From Streptococcus thermophilus (GTDB lineage Bacteria; Actinomycetota; Actinomycetes; Mycobacteriales; Mycobacteriaceae): 64,000 nt of DNA. Below the pieces are notes generated by a model, which worked only from the letters and a program-made list of their open reading frames with translations, made no database searches and was not told the DNA's origin. A program made the position numbers and the translations under genes. The stretch spans positions 2,360,529-2,424,528 of the forward strand of contig UYIL01000003.1 in the NCBI GenBank assembly GCA_900618065.1, in the 5' to 3' direction. Shown here in pieces: positions 34,615-43,466 of this stretch. Each line of letters starts with the position of its first letter. Within the stretch, counting starts at the first letter, position 1.

Positions 34615-35337
34615 GTGCTTTTCAACAACCCCGACTTCGATGCCCAGCACGCCACACCTGTCCTGTACGTGCACGGCATCAACAGCCGCACCATCGCTTT
34701 TCGACGCAACGCCCGCCTGATCTCCTCCCACGGCCACTGGGTCTGGGGGTACGACTACGGCAAGATGCTCATCCCGGGGCTTGCCGGGACGGGGCGGATC
34801 GAGGACATGGTCGAGGAGCTGGCCGGCAACGTCGACCACGTGCTCGGTGAAACCGGGGCATCGAAGGTGAATCTCGTCGCTCACTCCCAGGGCGGGCTGC
34901 TGACCAAATTGTTCATCGCTGCGGGTGGGGCCGAGCGCGTCGAGCGCGTTGTGGCCATGGGCGCGAATTTTCACGGCACTGACCTGCGCGGATACGCCGA
35001 GCGCATCAACCCCATCACCGGCCGCAACCCGAAGTTCTGGGAACGCATGGCCAGCCCCAGCGCGGTGCAGCAGCTAGCGGGCTCCGAATGGTCGCAGGGG
35101 CTGGCCACCGTCCCCGACACCGATCCGCGCGTGATGTACACCTCTCTATACTCCCGGCGCGACCACGTGGTCACACCGGTCGAGACTTCCATCCTCACGC
35201 CTATCGACGGAGCCGACGTAGTCAACCTAGAAATCCCCGGCGCCCCGCTGCACCCGCTGATGCCGCGCGACCACGAAACGGCCGAGCTGACCTTGTGGGG
35301 CTTAGAGCGCGCGCCGGGCGAGACTTCACCCCGTTAA
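34615..35337 (+). CDS. Lipase/esterase paralogue without signal peptide
   Basis: Hydrolase of 240 residues related to the preceding lipase. It keeps the same order of motifs: VLYVHGINSRT, nucleophile AHSQGG, GANFHGTDLRG, SLYSRRDHVVTP, IDGADVVNLEI and PLHPLMPRDH. There is no secretion signal, so it should be cytosolic, unlike its neighbour. GTG 34615 fits a leaderless -10 box that overlaps the upstream stop. The pair looks like an old tandem duplication in which only one copy is exported. Confidence 0.83.
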   Translation: MLFNNPDFDAQHATPVLYVHGINSRTIAFRRNARLISSHGHWVWGYDYGKMLIPGLAGTGRIEDMVEELAGNVDHVLGETGASKVNLVAHSQGGLLTKLFIAAGGAERVERVVAMGANFHGTDLRGYAERINPITGRNPKFWERMASPSAVQQLAGSEWSQGLATVPDTDPRVMYTSLYSRRDHVVTPVETSILTPIDGADVVNLEIPGAPLHPLMPRDHETAELTLWGLERAPGETSPR

Positions 35338-35362
35338 GCCTGCGGTTAGCCCGTTTACCGGG

Positions 35363-37063
35363 CTAACCGCAGCGCACGATCGGCTGCGGGTCGTAGACGG
35401 TCGTCGTGGTCTCGTTGGAGATTTCCTTGCCGGACAGGTCGCGGACGATGCGGGTGTCGGACGTCGTGAAGCCTGGTGCTCCGCCCGAGGGGATGCAGCC
35501 CTCGCCGGACAGCGACTGCGTCGACGGGTCGGTGTGCGCCCAGCGGCCGCCGTTGATGGATTCGACCTCGCGGGACTTCACACCCATCATCTTCACCGTG
35601 ATCTCGCCGCCGCCGAAGTGCGTGACAATCTTCACCGGGTGCGGGGTGTCATTCTTGAACACCAGGTCAATTGCGCCCTCGTACACAGTGGCTTCGCGGC
35701 CGGCCGGGTAGCGGGAAATGTAGTAGGAGTGCGGCGTGTGGGCCACGTCCGTCATCCCGGCGAAGTAGCTCGCGTTGTACAACGTGGTGGCGAACTGGGA
35801 AATACCGCCGCCGACAGCCCGCCCGGCGCGGCCATCGATGATGATGCCGGACTCGACATAACCCTGCGCCGTGCCGCGCGGGCCGGTGAAACCGTTCAAG
35901 GAGAACTCTTCACCCGGGCTGACCACCGCGCCATTGACTTGCTCGGCGACGATCTTAATATTGTGGCCCGACGCCGACTCGTAACCGCCGGTGGTGAATG
36001 AGCCGACCTCCTCGTTGAAGGTCGCCTTCTCCGCGTCCTCCGTCTTGAAGGTGGCCGGGACAGCGTGGTACTTGGCCTCCCACTCGCGCGGTTGATCACC
36101 GATCACGCGCTTGTCAAAGTCCTTCATGGTCTCGTCCCACTTGATCTCGTTGCCGTCCTTGGACGGAGTGACCTCGCCGGACGCACTGATCGTGGCGTTT
36201 TGCATCTTGGTCACGGTGTCCTTGAGCTGCTCGGCGAAGATCTCCCGCGCCTTGTCGCCGTGGACCTCGGGGATGATTTTCTTCGCCTTCGGGTCGTTGC
36301 GGAACGTGACCACTTCGCCCATCCGGTCCTTTTCGATCACCGCGTCGGTGTCCTTCTCCCCCTTGAGCTTCAGCGGACCCTTCAGGGCTGCGTTAGCGGG
36401 GCCGTCGACAATCTGCTTAATCACGTCATCGTCGATCGCGGGCTGCGTCACCTCCGGTTCAACCTCGATGCCGTCCGGGTTGAGCCAGCTCAGCGACATA
36501 GTACGCTCAAGCTCATCCCGGTTGATTTTCTGGCCGGGCTTCGGGTCGGTCACCTTCACCTCGCCGGCCTCGAGGGCGACCACGCCGTCCTCGGGTTTCA
36601 CGCTCAGGTCGCCGGCGACGCGCTCGGCGGATCCAGCCAGCTTGTTGTGGTCGATGGTGGAGACAATGTCGACCTCTTTATTCCTGAAGAACCCAGCCAG
36701 ACGGGACACCGGGTTGAGGGACTCCACTCCGGCATCATCCACAGTGCGCTGCCAGTCAGCGCTCAGGCCAGCCTGCTCGGGGACAAACTCGGTCGCCTGC
36801 TCCCCCGCAATGGCCTTGACGGGCTGCGAGCTGACGCTGCCCAGCTCATCTTCGAGCCGGCTCACCGCCGCAGCTGGCTCCATACCGCCGATCTCCACAC
36901 CGCCGACAGTCGTGCCACGCGGAACATGCCCCCGGTTGAACGCCACATCTGCCAGGTACAGGCCCAACAACAGCACAAGCATGCCGATGAGGAACCCCGC
37001 CACAATCCGGCCGGACCGCGATCCGCCCCGCTGCTCGGTTCCAGCTGCGTTTCTTGAATTCAC
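35363..37063 (-). CDS. VanW-family membrane-anchored cell wall protein
   Basis: Protein of 566 residues with one N-terminal TM helix (IVAGFLIGMLVLLLGLYLADVAF) after a basic cytosolic lead, then an extracytoplasmic region with putative peptidoglycan-binding (PG_binding_4-like) repeats and a VanW domain (GEEFSLNGFTGPRGTAQGY, GGGISQFATTLYNA, PHSYYISRYPAGREATV). VanW proteins occur near wall-modifying genes; molecular function is undefined. GTG start at 37063, with another in-frame GTG six bases upstream. Confidence 0.83.
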   Translation of the reverse strand: MNSRNAAGTEQRGGSRSGRIVAGFLIGMLVLLLGLYLADVAFNRGHVPRGTTVGGVEIGGMEPAAAVSRLEDELGSVSSQPVKAIAGEQATEFVPEQAGLSADWQRTVDDAGVESLNPVSRLAGFFRNKEVDIVSTIDHNKLAGSAERVAGDLSVKPEDGVVALEAGEVKVTDPKPGQKINRDELERTMSLSWLNPDGIEVEPEVTQPAIDDDVIKQIVDGPANAALKGPLKLKGEKDTDAVIEKDRMGEVVTFRNDPKAKKIIPEVHGDKAREIFAEQLKDTVTKMQNATISASGEVTPSKDGNEIKWDETMKDFDKRVIGDQPREWEAKYHAVPATFKTEDAEKATFNEEVGSFTTGGYESASGHNIKIVAEQVNGAVVSPGEEFSLNGFTGPRGTAQGYVESGIIIDGRAGRAVGGGISQFATTLYNASYFAGMTDVAHTPHSYYISRYPAGREATVYEGAIDLVFKNDTPHPVKIVTHFGGGEITVKMMGVKSREVESINGGRWAHTDPSTQSLSGEGCIPSGGAPGFTTSDTRIVRDLSGKEISNETTTTVYDPQPIVRCG

Positions 37064-37095
37064 TCACACTAGGTTACTGGAATAGGCCAGAAAAC

Positions 37096-38262
37096 TCACA
37101 GGCTGGCATCAATGAATTGCTGCTGAACACGCACCGCTGCAGCATTGACGCGCTCCACTGGGATTTCTCCCCGCTCGACTGCGGCCACCGTCACATCGAT
37201 CGCCGCGCCCAAGTCGCTTCCCGACGACCACAGCGCCTGATCCGCCCCAGCCGCAATCGCCCGACGTACCGCCTCCGGAGTAGGCATGAGGTCCGTGATC
37301 GCGCGCATACCGGAGAGGTCATCCGTCACGGCGACCCCCGAGAACGGCTTCCCACCTGGATAGTTACCCTGACGAAGCATCCGGTAGGCAGCCGGGTTCA
37401 ACGACGACGGCGTGCGCCCGTCACCGAGTCCCGGAACGACCATATGCCCCACCATGACCGACGCCGCGGGGAACTTCGGCAACACCGCCCCGTACGGGAC
37501 GAGATCCAACGTGTTCAACTCTTCAATCGGCGGCGTGACCGCCAAGGCGAGGTGGGTGTCACCCGAAGCGCGGCCGTGGCCGGGGAAGTGTTTGAAGGTC
37601 GGGGTGACTCCGGCGTCGATAAGCCCCCGGGCAAACAGGGACGCGGCATGCGACACCCGTTCCGGGGTTTGGCCGAACGCGCGGTCTCCGACAATGTCCA
37701 GATCCGTCACATCCAGGTCCAGCAAAGGAGCGTAATCGACGTTGATGCCGTGCTGGCGCAGCTTGACCCCAATGTCATACCCAGTGCCACGGATGACTTG
37801 CGGCGGCTGATTCGCCAGGTCACGAGGCGTAGGGAAAGATCCGAGCACCTCTGCGTGCCGCTGCACCCGACCACCCTCAAAGTCGATCGCCACCGTGAAC
37901 GGGCGGTCAAATTCCTGGCGCAGCGCGTTGATATTGCGGCCCGGCTCCGTGAGCAACTTCGGGTCCGCCCAGCTGGGAATGATCAGGCCGCCGGCGCCCT
38001 GCTGCAACGCGGCGCGAGCCTGGTCATAATCCGCCGCACCGACCACCATGAGGGAGGCCACCCGCATGCGCAGGTCCTGCGGCACCCGCTTCTCGGCCTC
38101 CGTCTTCTCGGGCGTCGGCGTGACAGTGACCACGTTCGTTTCCGTTGCGGTGACCTGAACCTGCTCCTGCTGGGCCTCCTGACCGCCGGGCTGTTCACCC
38201 GGCATGCACGCGGCGCACGTCAACGCGACAGCTGCGACGGCGGCTGCTGATCGAACGCGCAC
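37096..38262 (-). CDS. Lipoprotein beta-N-acetylglucosaminidase (NagZ/LpqI-like, GH3)
   Basis: Glycoside hydrolase family 3 lipoprotein of 388 residues, expected to trim N-acetylglucosamine from peptidoglycan fragments at the cell surface. Signal peptide with lipobox LTCAAC at about residue 19; GH3 motifs AIDFEGGRVQRH and KHFPGHGRASGDTH (Asp/His catalytic dyad of the NagZ type) are visible. Start GTG 38262 has AAGGAG upstream. It is divergent from the DUF2613-aftD pair, as mycobacterial lpqI is beside Rv0236A and aftD. Confidence 0.9.
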   Translation of the reverse strand: MRVRSAAAVAAVALTCAACMPGEQPGGQEAQQEQVQVTATETNVVTVTPTPEKTEAEKRVPQDLRMRVASLMVVGAADYDQARAALQQGAGGLIIPSWADPKLLTEPGRNINALRQEFDRPFTVAIDFEGGRVQRHAEVLGSFPTPRDLANQPPQVIRGTGYDIGVKLRQHGINVDYAPLLDLDVTDLDIVGDRAFGQTPERVSHAASLFARGLIDAGVTPTFKHFPGHGRASGDTHLALAVTPPIEELNTLDLVPYGAVLPKFPAASVMVGHMVVPGLGDGRTPSSLNPAAYRMLRQGNYPGGKPFSGVAVTDDLSGMRAITDLMPTPEAVRRAIAAGADQALWSSGSDLGAAIDVTVAAVERGEIPVERVNAAAVRVQQQFIDASL

Positions 38263-38555
38263 TGGTTGCTCCTTGAGTTGCGGGCGGGTTGGGGGCCGGT
38301 TTGCATGGCCGGTTTGTTACCGAGACAATCCTAGCCCCTCGGCCTGCAGGAGAGAACTGCGGAAAACTTTACATGCGCCAGGATTTATCGTTCTGTCTCT
38401 GCAGGTCAAAAAGTGGGCTATGCCAATCAACGGGCCGGCAATGTCAACTTTCCCGCACGGGACCCGCACAAGACATGCCAGACCCTGGCTAGACCCTCCG
38501 GTTCTGCCTCCAACCGCCCTGGCCACACACGCCGGCCATGGTAGTGTCAATGACC

Positions 38556-38753
38556 ATGACGAACCGATACTCTTCCTGGCCCCGCCGCTCCATCGGCCCG
38601 GTTTTGGCCAGCACTGTCACTGGCGTTGTGCTGGGGATTGTGGGCGTGATCGGCATCGCTAGCTTCTCCGGCCAGAACCAGGTACCGATGGGCAATGCTG
38701 TGCCCGCTGACGAGGCAGTCCTCGGCGGGCCGGAGTACGGGTCCCGGCAGTAA
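38556..38753 (+). CDS. DUF2613 small membrane or secreted protein
   Basis: 65 residues: a basic start, one hydrophobic helix (VLASTVTGVVLGIVGVIGIASF) and a short outside tail. DUF2613 proteins are found next to aftD in mycobacteria (Rv0236A), and the same place here supports the call. TAGTGT lies 8 bases upstream of ATG 38556, so a leaderless start is likely. Eight bases separate it from aftD. Role unknown, perhaps an accessory of the arabinosyltransferase. Confidence 0.8.
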   Translation: MTNRYSSWPRRSIGPVLASTVTGVVLGIVGVIGIASFSGQNQVPMGNAVPADEAVLGGPEYGSRQ

Positions 38754-38761
38754 AGCTCACC

Positions 38762-41700
38762 ATGCGCACCCTGCGCATTCCTCGACGGGGCACCAGCGAC
38801 CAAGCGAGCCACACCGGCCTGGAGCCCCGCACCCACATCATCGGCTGGGTCGTACTGGCCCTGATCTCTTTCCTCCAGCCCCCGGGCCGCACGGCCGCGG
38901 ACACGAAGTTCGACCTCATGGCGGACCCGGCCGGCTTCCTCGCCCAGGCCACGCGGGCCTATACGGACACGTTCACGCTGGGGCAAATCCAGAACCAGGC
39001 CTACGGCTACCTCTTCCCCCACGGCCTGTTCTTCCTGCTCACGGACCCGTTGCCGGATTGGGTGGCGCAGCGGTTGTGGTGGACGATCGTCATGGGGGTG
39101 GCGTTTTCGGGGATGTACCGGTTGAGTGGGTCGCGCATAAGCGCGGGGCTGTATGCGCTCAGCCCGCGCATTCTGACGACCTTGACCGCGATCTCGTCGG
39201 AGGCGTGGCCCGTCGCGCTGGTGCCGTGGACGCTCGTGCCGTTGATGCAGCGCAGACCCAATGTTGCGGCGGCAGTGATCCCGGTTGCGCTGATGGGCGC
39301 GGTGAATGCGACCGCGACGATGATGGCGTGCCTGCCTGCGTTTGTGCTGCTCATCTGGCGGCGCGCGTGGCCTGCTCTGGCGAAGTGGCTCGTCGGTGTC
39401 GCGGCGGTGTGTGCGTGGTGGATGGGCCCGCTGCTGGTGCTCGGCCGCTATTCTCCGCCGTTCACGGACTTCATCGAGTCCTCCTTCGTGACCACGCGCT
39501 GGCTCAACCTCGCTGAATTGCTGCGCGGCACAACATCGTGGGCGCCGTTCGTGGATACCGAGCGCGTCGCCGGGTATGTGCTGGTCACTGAACCCGTGTT
39601 CGTACTGGCTACGCTCGCGATCGCGGCGCTGGGCATCGCCGGCCTCGCGACGGAGCGCCGCGGCTACCCGATCGTGTTGCTGTGCCTCGGTGTTGCACTC
39701 ATGGGAACGCAGGCCAGCATCTGGCTTTCGCTTCTCGACGACCCCCTCGCCCCCTTCCGCAACCTGCACAAACTCGACCCACTGGTGAGGCTGCCGATCT
39801 GCCTCGGCGTGGGGTACGCGGTGGCGCGGATGCGGCCGTGGGGGCCGGGCGTGGTGGCTGCCGTTCTCGTGGCGGTGATTGCAGTCGCACCGGCATGGAC
39901 CTTGCGTCTGCTGCCGGAAGGCACGTGGACGGAGGTCTCCGAAGACTGGCAGGCAGCTGCCGCATTCCTCAACGAGGAGGCGGCGGAGACCCGCACCCTC
40001 GTCGTCCCCGCGGCGTCTTTCGCGCGGCAAACCTGGGGCTGGACGCGTGACGAGCCGATCCAAGCCCTCACCAACGTCCCCTTCGCCGTCCGCGACGCCA
40101 TCCCGCTTGTGGACCCAGAGGCCATCCGCGGCCTCGACGGCCAACTCGCCGCCCTCGACCCGGAGGCGCTGCGGGTGATCGGTGTCGGTGCTGTTGTGGT
40201 GCGCGGGGATCTCGCCGCAGAGCCCGAGCTGCCCGATCTCTCGGACGGCTTCGGCGAGCCGGAAGTCTTCGGCGACCTCTCGGTCTACCTGTTCGACCCC
40301 TCCCGCGACATGATGATCGGCGCTGACCCTATCTCGGTCGCCGGCGGCGGCGAGGTCCTCCCCCTGCTCGACCGCGAATTCGGTTACTCCCCGCGCACCC
40401 TGACCGGCGACCCGGCTGCCGCCGACATCATCACCGACACTCCCGCCCTGGTGAAACGCAACTACGGCACTCTCAAAGGCCCGACGACAGCCCACCTTCC
40501 CTACGGCACTATCGAGGACGGCAGCCCGGAAGGCGGATCCGCGAACAACCGGGTCGCGGACTACCCCTCTGCGGGTCGGGCTGTGGGGGTGAGTGAGGAG
40601 GGGATTGGTCGGGCGTCGTCAAGCGCTGCGGACGTGGACGCTTTCGGCGGCGCGAAACCCTCGAAATCTCTGAACAGCGCGTTCGACGGCAACGCGGACA
40701 CCGCGTGGCACCCCGCGCCCGGCGACCGCGACCGCTGGATCGAGGCCGTCGCCGACGGCGAACCCGGCGCGTTCACCGTCACCGCCACCGACGACACGAC
40801 CGTCCACTGGTCCACCGGCGCCGATGAAGGCACCCTCGAGCTGCGCGCCGACAAACCCGCGTCGGTGGACACCGAGGGCGACAGGGTGACCATCAGGCTC
40901 ACTGAACCCGTCGGCATCAGCGAGCTCGACTTCGGCGTCCGCCGCACCGTCACCGTCGACGGCACCGCCGACTCCTACTTCTTCCAGCGCCTTTTCCCCG
41001 CGACCAACCTTCTGCAGCGCTCCTTCGAAACTGAGACTGGCACATTCGAGCTGTCCACCCGCGCGCTTATCGACGGCAAACCCCACCCCGGCGGCCCCAT
41101 CACCCTCAGCGCCGGCCGCCACACCATCGTGACCAAGGCCGAGACGGTGGCCTTGACGCGCTCAGGTGCCGCGGCTTCGCCCTGGGAGCCCTTCGATGGC
41201 ACCGTCACTACGTCTGATCGGGATCGGATCATCATGACCACCCGCGCCTACAACTCAGGCCTGCGCGGTTTCGTGGGCGACGTCCCCCTAGAGCCCACGC
41301 GCATTGACTCCGGCATGCAGGCGTTCACCGTCCCCGCAGGTGTCACCGGCGAGTTCACCATGACCTTCGCCGGGTCCCGCTTCTTCTATTTCAGCCTCGT
41401 TTTCGGCGGGGCGCTCAGCCTGCTCGCCCTGGCCGTCTGCTTGTGGGTTGACTCCCGGCGCCCGCGGCCTGTCGCAGCGCCTTTCGCGGCTGATCCGGCG
41501 ACCACCCCCGCCCCGGCTGCCGACGTAGCAACGGCGCTAGCAACCCTCGTCGCTGTCACCCTGGTGGGCGGCTGGTACGGCGCGGGTGCGTGGCTGGTCA
41601 CGGTGCTCATCCGGCGCTTCACCCTGATCCCCGGGTGGGCCCTCGCCGGCGGAGCGGTGGGGTTCATGGGTCTCTGGCTCGCCCGTGCTCCCTGGCCTGC

Positions 41701-41788
41701 GGCGAACTACGCCGGCGACTCAGTACTGGTCACCATTGCGGGTTGCGTTGCCATCGCCTGCCTTGCCGGCGAGTGGCGCCGGAAGTGA
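38762..41788 (+). CDS. aftD: Alpha-(1->3)-arabinofuranosyltransferase AftD
   Basis: Large membrane glycosyltransferase of 1008 residues that adds arabinofuranose from decaprenylphosphoryl arabinose during arabinan synthesis in arabinogalactan and LAM. A GT-C-type membrane domain covers about the first 400 residues (DTFTLGQIQNQAYGYLFPHGLFF is the conserved region), followed by extracytoplasmic sandwich domains including an F5/8 type C (discoidin-like) module at about 625-690 (LNSAFDGNADTAWHP), and four C-terminal TM helices. It is shorter than the roughly 1400-residue mycobacterial protein, as is usual in Corynebacterium. Its 3' end overlaps the convergent acyltransferase by 69 bases. Confidence 0.9.
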   Translation: MRTLRIPRRGTSDQASHTGLEPRTHIIGWVVLALISFLQPPGRTAADTKFDLMADPAGFLAQATRAYTDTFTLGQIQNQAYGYLFPHGLFFLLTDPLPDWVAQRLWWTIVMGVAFSGMYRLSGSRISAGLYALSPRILTTLTAISSEAWPVALVPWTLVPLMQRRPNVAAAVIPVALMGAVNATATMMACLPAFVLLIWRRAWPALAKWLVGVAAVCAWWMGPLLVLGRYSPPFTDFIESSFVTTRWLNLAELLRGTTSWAPFVDTERVAGYVLVTEPVFVLATLAIAALGIAGLATERRGYPIVLLCLGVALMGTQASIWLSLLDDPLAPFRNLHKLDPLVRLPICLGVGYAVARMRPWGPGVVAAVLVAVIAVAPAWTLRLLPEGTWTEVSEDWQAAAAFLNEEAAETRTLVVPAASFARQTWGWTRDEPIQALTNVPFAVRDAIPLVDPEAIRGLDGQLAALDPEALRVIGVGAVVVRGDLAAEPELPDLSDGFGEPEVFGDLSVYLFDPSRDMMIGADPISVAGGGEVLPLLDREFGYSPRTLTGDPAAADIITDTPALVKRNYGTLKGPTTAHLPYGTIEDGSPEGGSANNRVADYPSAGRAVGVSEEGIGRASSSAADVDAFGGAKPSKSLNSAFDGNADTAWHPAPGDRDRWIEAVADGEPGAFTVTATDDTTVHWSTGADEGTLELRADKPASVDTEGDRVTIRLTEPVGISELDFGVRRTVTVDGTADSYFFQRLFPATNLLQRSFETETGTFELSTRALIDGKPHPGGPITLSAGRHTIVTKAETVALTRSGAAASPWEPFDGTVTTSDRDRIIMTTRAYNSGLRGFVGDVPLEPTRIDSGMQAFTVPAGVTGEFTMTFAGSRFFYFSLVFGGALSLLALAVCLWVDSRRPRPVAAPFAADPATTPAPAADVATALATLVAVTLVGGWYGAGAWLVTVLIRRFTLIPGWALAGGAVGFMGLWLARAPWPAANYAGDSVLVTIAGCVAIACLAGEWRRK

Positions 41789-42892
41789 CCTGCCCCCAGT
41801 CGCAGCCTGCCCTGCATCGGTCGGCGAGCGACCGAGGATGAGGTGCATGGCTGGGGCTTCAACAAGCTCGAAACTGATATAAGCCACCGCCACAGACACA
41901 GCCACAGTGAATACCAGCACCAGACCGAAGTCCACGCCGCTACCGCTGAACGGATCCACCCCGAGAACAGGAAACGCGATCTCCAGCACGGCGACGTGCC
42001 AGAGGAAGATCCCGTAAGACCACTTCCCCAGCGCACTCATAACGGGACTGGCCAGAAACGGCACCTTGGCGTGCCGGCCGGACCCAGTCACCGGCGCCAG
42101 CGCGAACGGCACCACGAACAAAGCCGCGAAGACCGTCCCCAGAATGACGCGCGCATTGAACTCTGCCGGCGTAGGGTGCTGTAGCCCGGGCGGGCCGATC
42201 TGCCCCGACGCCCACGCAACCACGAGCGCCAAGGCGGGGAACACCCAACGGAACGGCCGCGCTTTCGACAGGAGAGGCACCGCTGATAAACGCTCGAACT
42301 CCGCACACAGCAGACCGACCGCGAACCATGGTGCGTAGGAGGGGGGCCAGATTTGGAGGTTGACGGGGGCGTCGACAAGCGCGGCCAGCCACGGCCAGCC
42401 CAGCCCGAACACGACAGCCGCAAGCAGCGCGATGCCGCGGGCGCGCAGGCCCAATACGAGGTAAAGCGGAAGCACCAGGTAAAACGCCACCTCAATGCAC
42501 AGGCTCCACAGCTGCGTCAACCCCGGCACAAGCCCGTCGGGCACATAGATCTGCAGCATGAACACCTGCGCCACCGCCTGCACCGGCGACAAGGCCGTCA
42601 ACGAAGGCAACGCCGCCATGACGATGCACACACACGCCAGGTAGCCGGGGGCGATGCGGGCGAAGCGCCGTCGATAATAGCCCGGGCGGCGCGGGCCGCG
42701 CGCAAGCAAAAACGCCGACAACGCGAAGAACACAGCGACGAAATAATCGAACCGCTCCAGCAACCGCGACCCCAACCCCGTCTGAAACGAAACGTGCGTG
42801 GCCACAATCCCGAGGGCGGCGACCGCGCGCAGGCCCTCGAGCTCCGGCAGCTTGCTAGTGTTCGTAATACCGAAATTGTAGAGGAGTCCCAT
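41720..42892 (-). CDS. Acyltransferase-3 family (OafA/YrhL-like) membrane acyltransferase
   Basis: Membrane O-acyltransferase of about 390 residues with ten or so TM helices. The family start LPELEGLRAVAALGIVATHV with the conserved His, RYGRRFARI-like RRRFARIAPGY, and TQLWSLCIEVAFYL are present. Such enzymes add acyl groups to envelope sugars; a membrane acyltransferase sits in the equivalent cluster of mycobacteria. The start is uncertain: ATG 42892 lacks a ribosome site and overlaps the ATG of the divergent gene, and a TACAAT box stands six bases before an in-frame ATT at 42868. Confidence 0.83.
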   Translation of the reverse strand: MGLLYNFGITNTSKLPELEGLRAVAALGIVATHVSFQTGLGSRLLERFDYFVAVFFALSAFLLARGPRRPGYYRRRFARIAPGYLACVCIVMAALPSLTALSPVQAVAQVFMLQIYVPDGLVPGLTQLWSLCIEVAFYLVLPLYLVLGLRARGIALLAAVVFGLGWPWLAALVDAPVNLQIWPPSYAPWFAVGLLCAEFERLSAVPLLSKARPFRWVFPALALVVAWASGQIGPPGLQHPTPAEFNARVILGTVFAALFVVPFALAPVTGSGRHAKVPFLASPVMSALGKWSYGIFLWHVAVLEIAFPVLGVDPFSGSGVDFGLVLVFTVAVSVAVAYISFELVEAPAMHLILGRSPTDAGQAATGGRSLPAPLAGKAGDGNATRNGDQY

Positions 42893-43466
42893 GAAACGTC
42901 TGTGGTGGTGCCTGGCGGTGTTCATCATCGCTGTCGCGCTGGGCAACTTCGTGGCGCCGCCGGTGATCGGCGCGATGAAGTTGATCGACAATGGGACCTA
43001 CTCGCTGACCTGGGACGATGGCTCGAAAGACACGTTCGACGTGTCCGGGCCGCGCAAGTCGGCGCGCATCACCGGCGACGGTATCGACGCCGAAATATCG
43101 CGCGTCTCCGGCGAAACCAACCACGGCCAAGTCATATTTTTCCCGTGGGAACCCGACCGCCGCAGCTACGACATTTACGACGGCACGCGCGTCGACTACA
43201 TCGGCCCCGGCACCGCCCACGGCATGCGCACGCTGCGCTTCAGCGGCGACGGACGCACGTACGAAATTGAGCGTCGCACCGGCACGCTTATCGACGCCAC
43301 CAACGGCCCCACCCGCCTCTCCCCCGACACCCGCACTCACAAGGTGGCCGAGGCGAAATCCAAAGTGCGGGTGCTGTGGTGGCTGCAGCTGCTGGCCGTG
43401 GTCGCCCGGTTCGTGGCGCTGGCGGCGGCTGTGACCGGAATGGTGCTCCTTGTCCGGCGGGGATAG
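42891..43466 (+). CDS. Envelope-locus membrane protein of 191 residues
   Basis: One N-terminal TM helix (WWCLAVFIIAVALGNFVAPPV), an extracytoplasmic beta-rich domain of about 125 residues (DNGTYSLTWDDGSKDTFDVSG, YDIYDGTRVDYIGPG, TYEIERRTGTLIDATNG), and a C-terminal TM helix. AGAGGAG precedes the ATG. Its place between acyltransferase and the next membrane protein matches that of mycobacterial DUF3068 proteins (Rv0227c/PgfA group), and the RRTGTLIDA.N...LS.DTRTHK segment resembles them, but it is much shorter; the relation is inferred. Confidence 0.7.
   Translation: MKRLWWCLAVFIIAVALGNFVAPPVIGAMKLIDNGTYSLTWDDGSKDTFDVSGPRKSARITGDGIDAEISRVSGETNHGQVIFFPWEPDRRSYDIYDGTRVDYIGPGTAHGMRTLRFSGDGRTYEIERRTGTLIDATNGPTRLSPDTRTHKVAEAKSKVRVLWWLQLLAVVARFVALAAAVTGMVLLVRRG

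Noticed and set aside
38489..40495. 668-codon minus-strand frame opposite aftD
   Set aside because: His/Arg/Gln-rich composition typical of antisense frames; aftD has clear motifs and conserved context.
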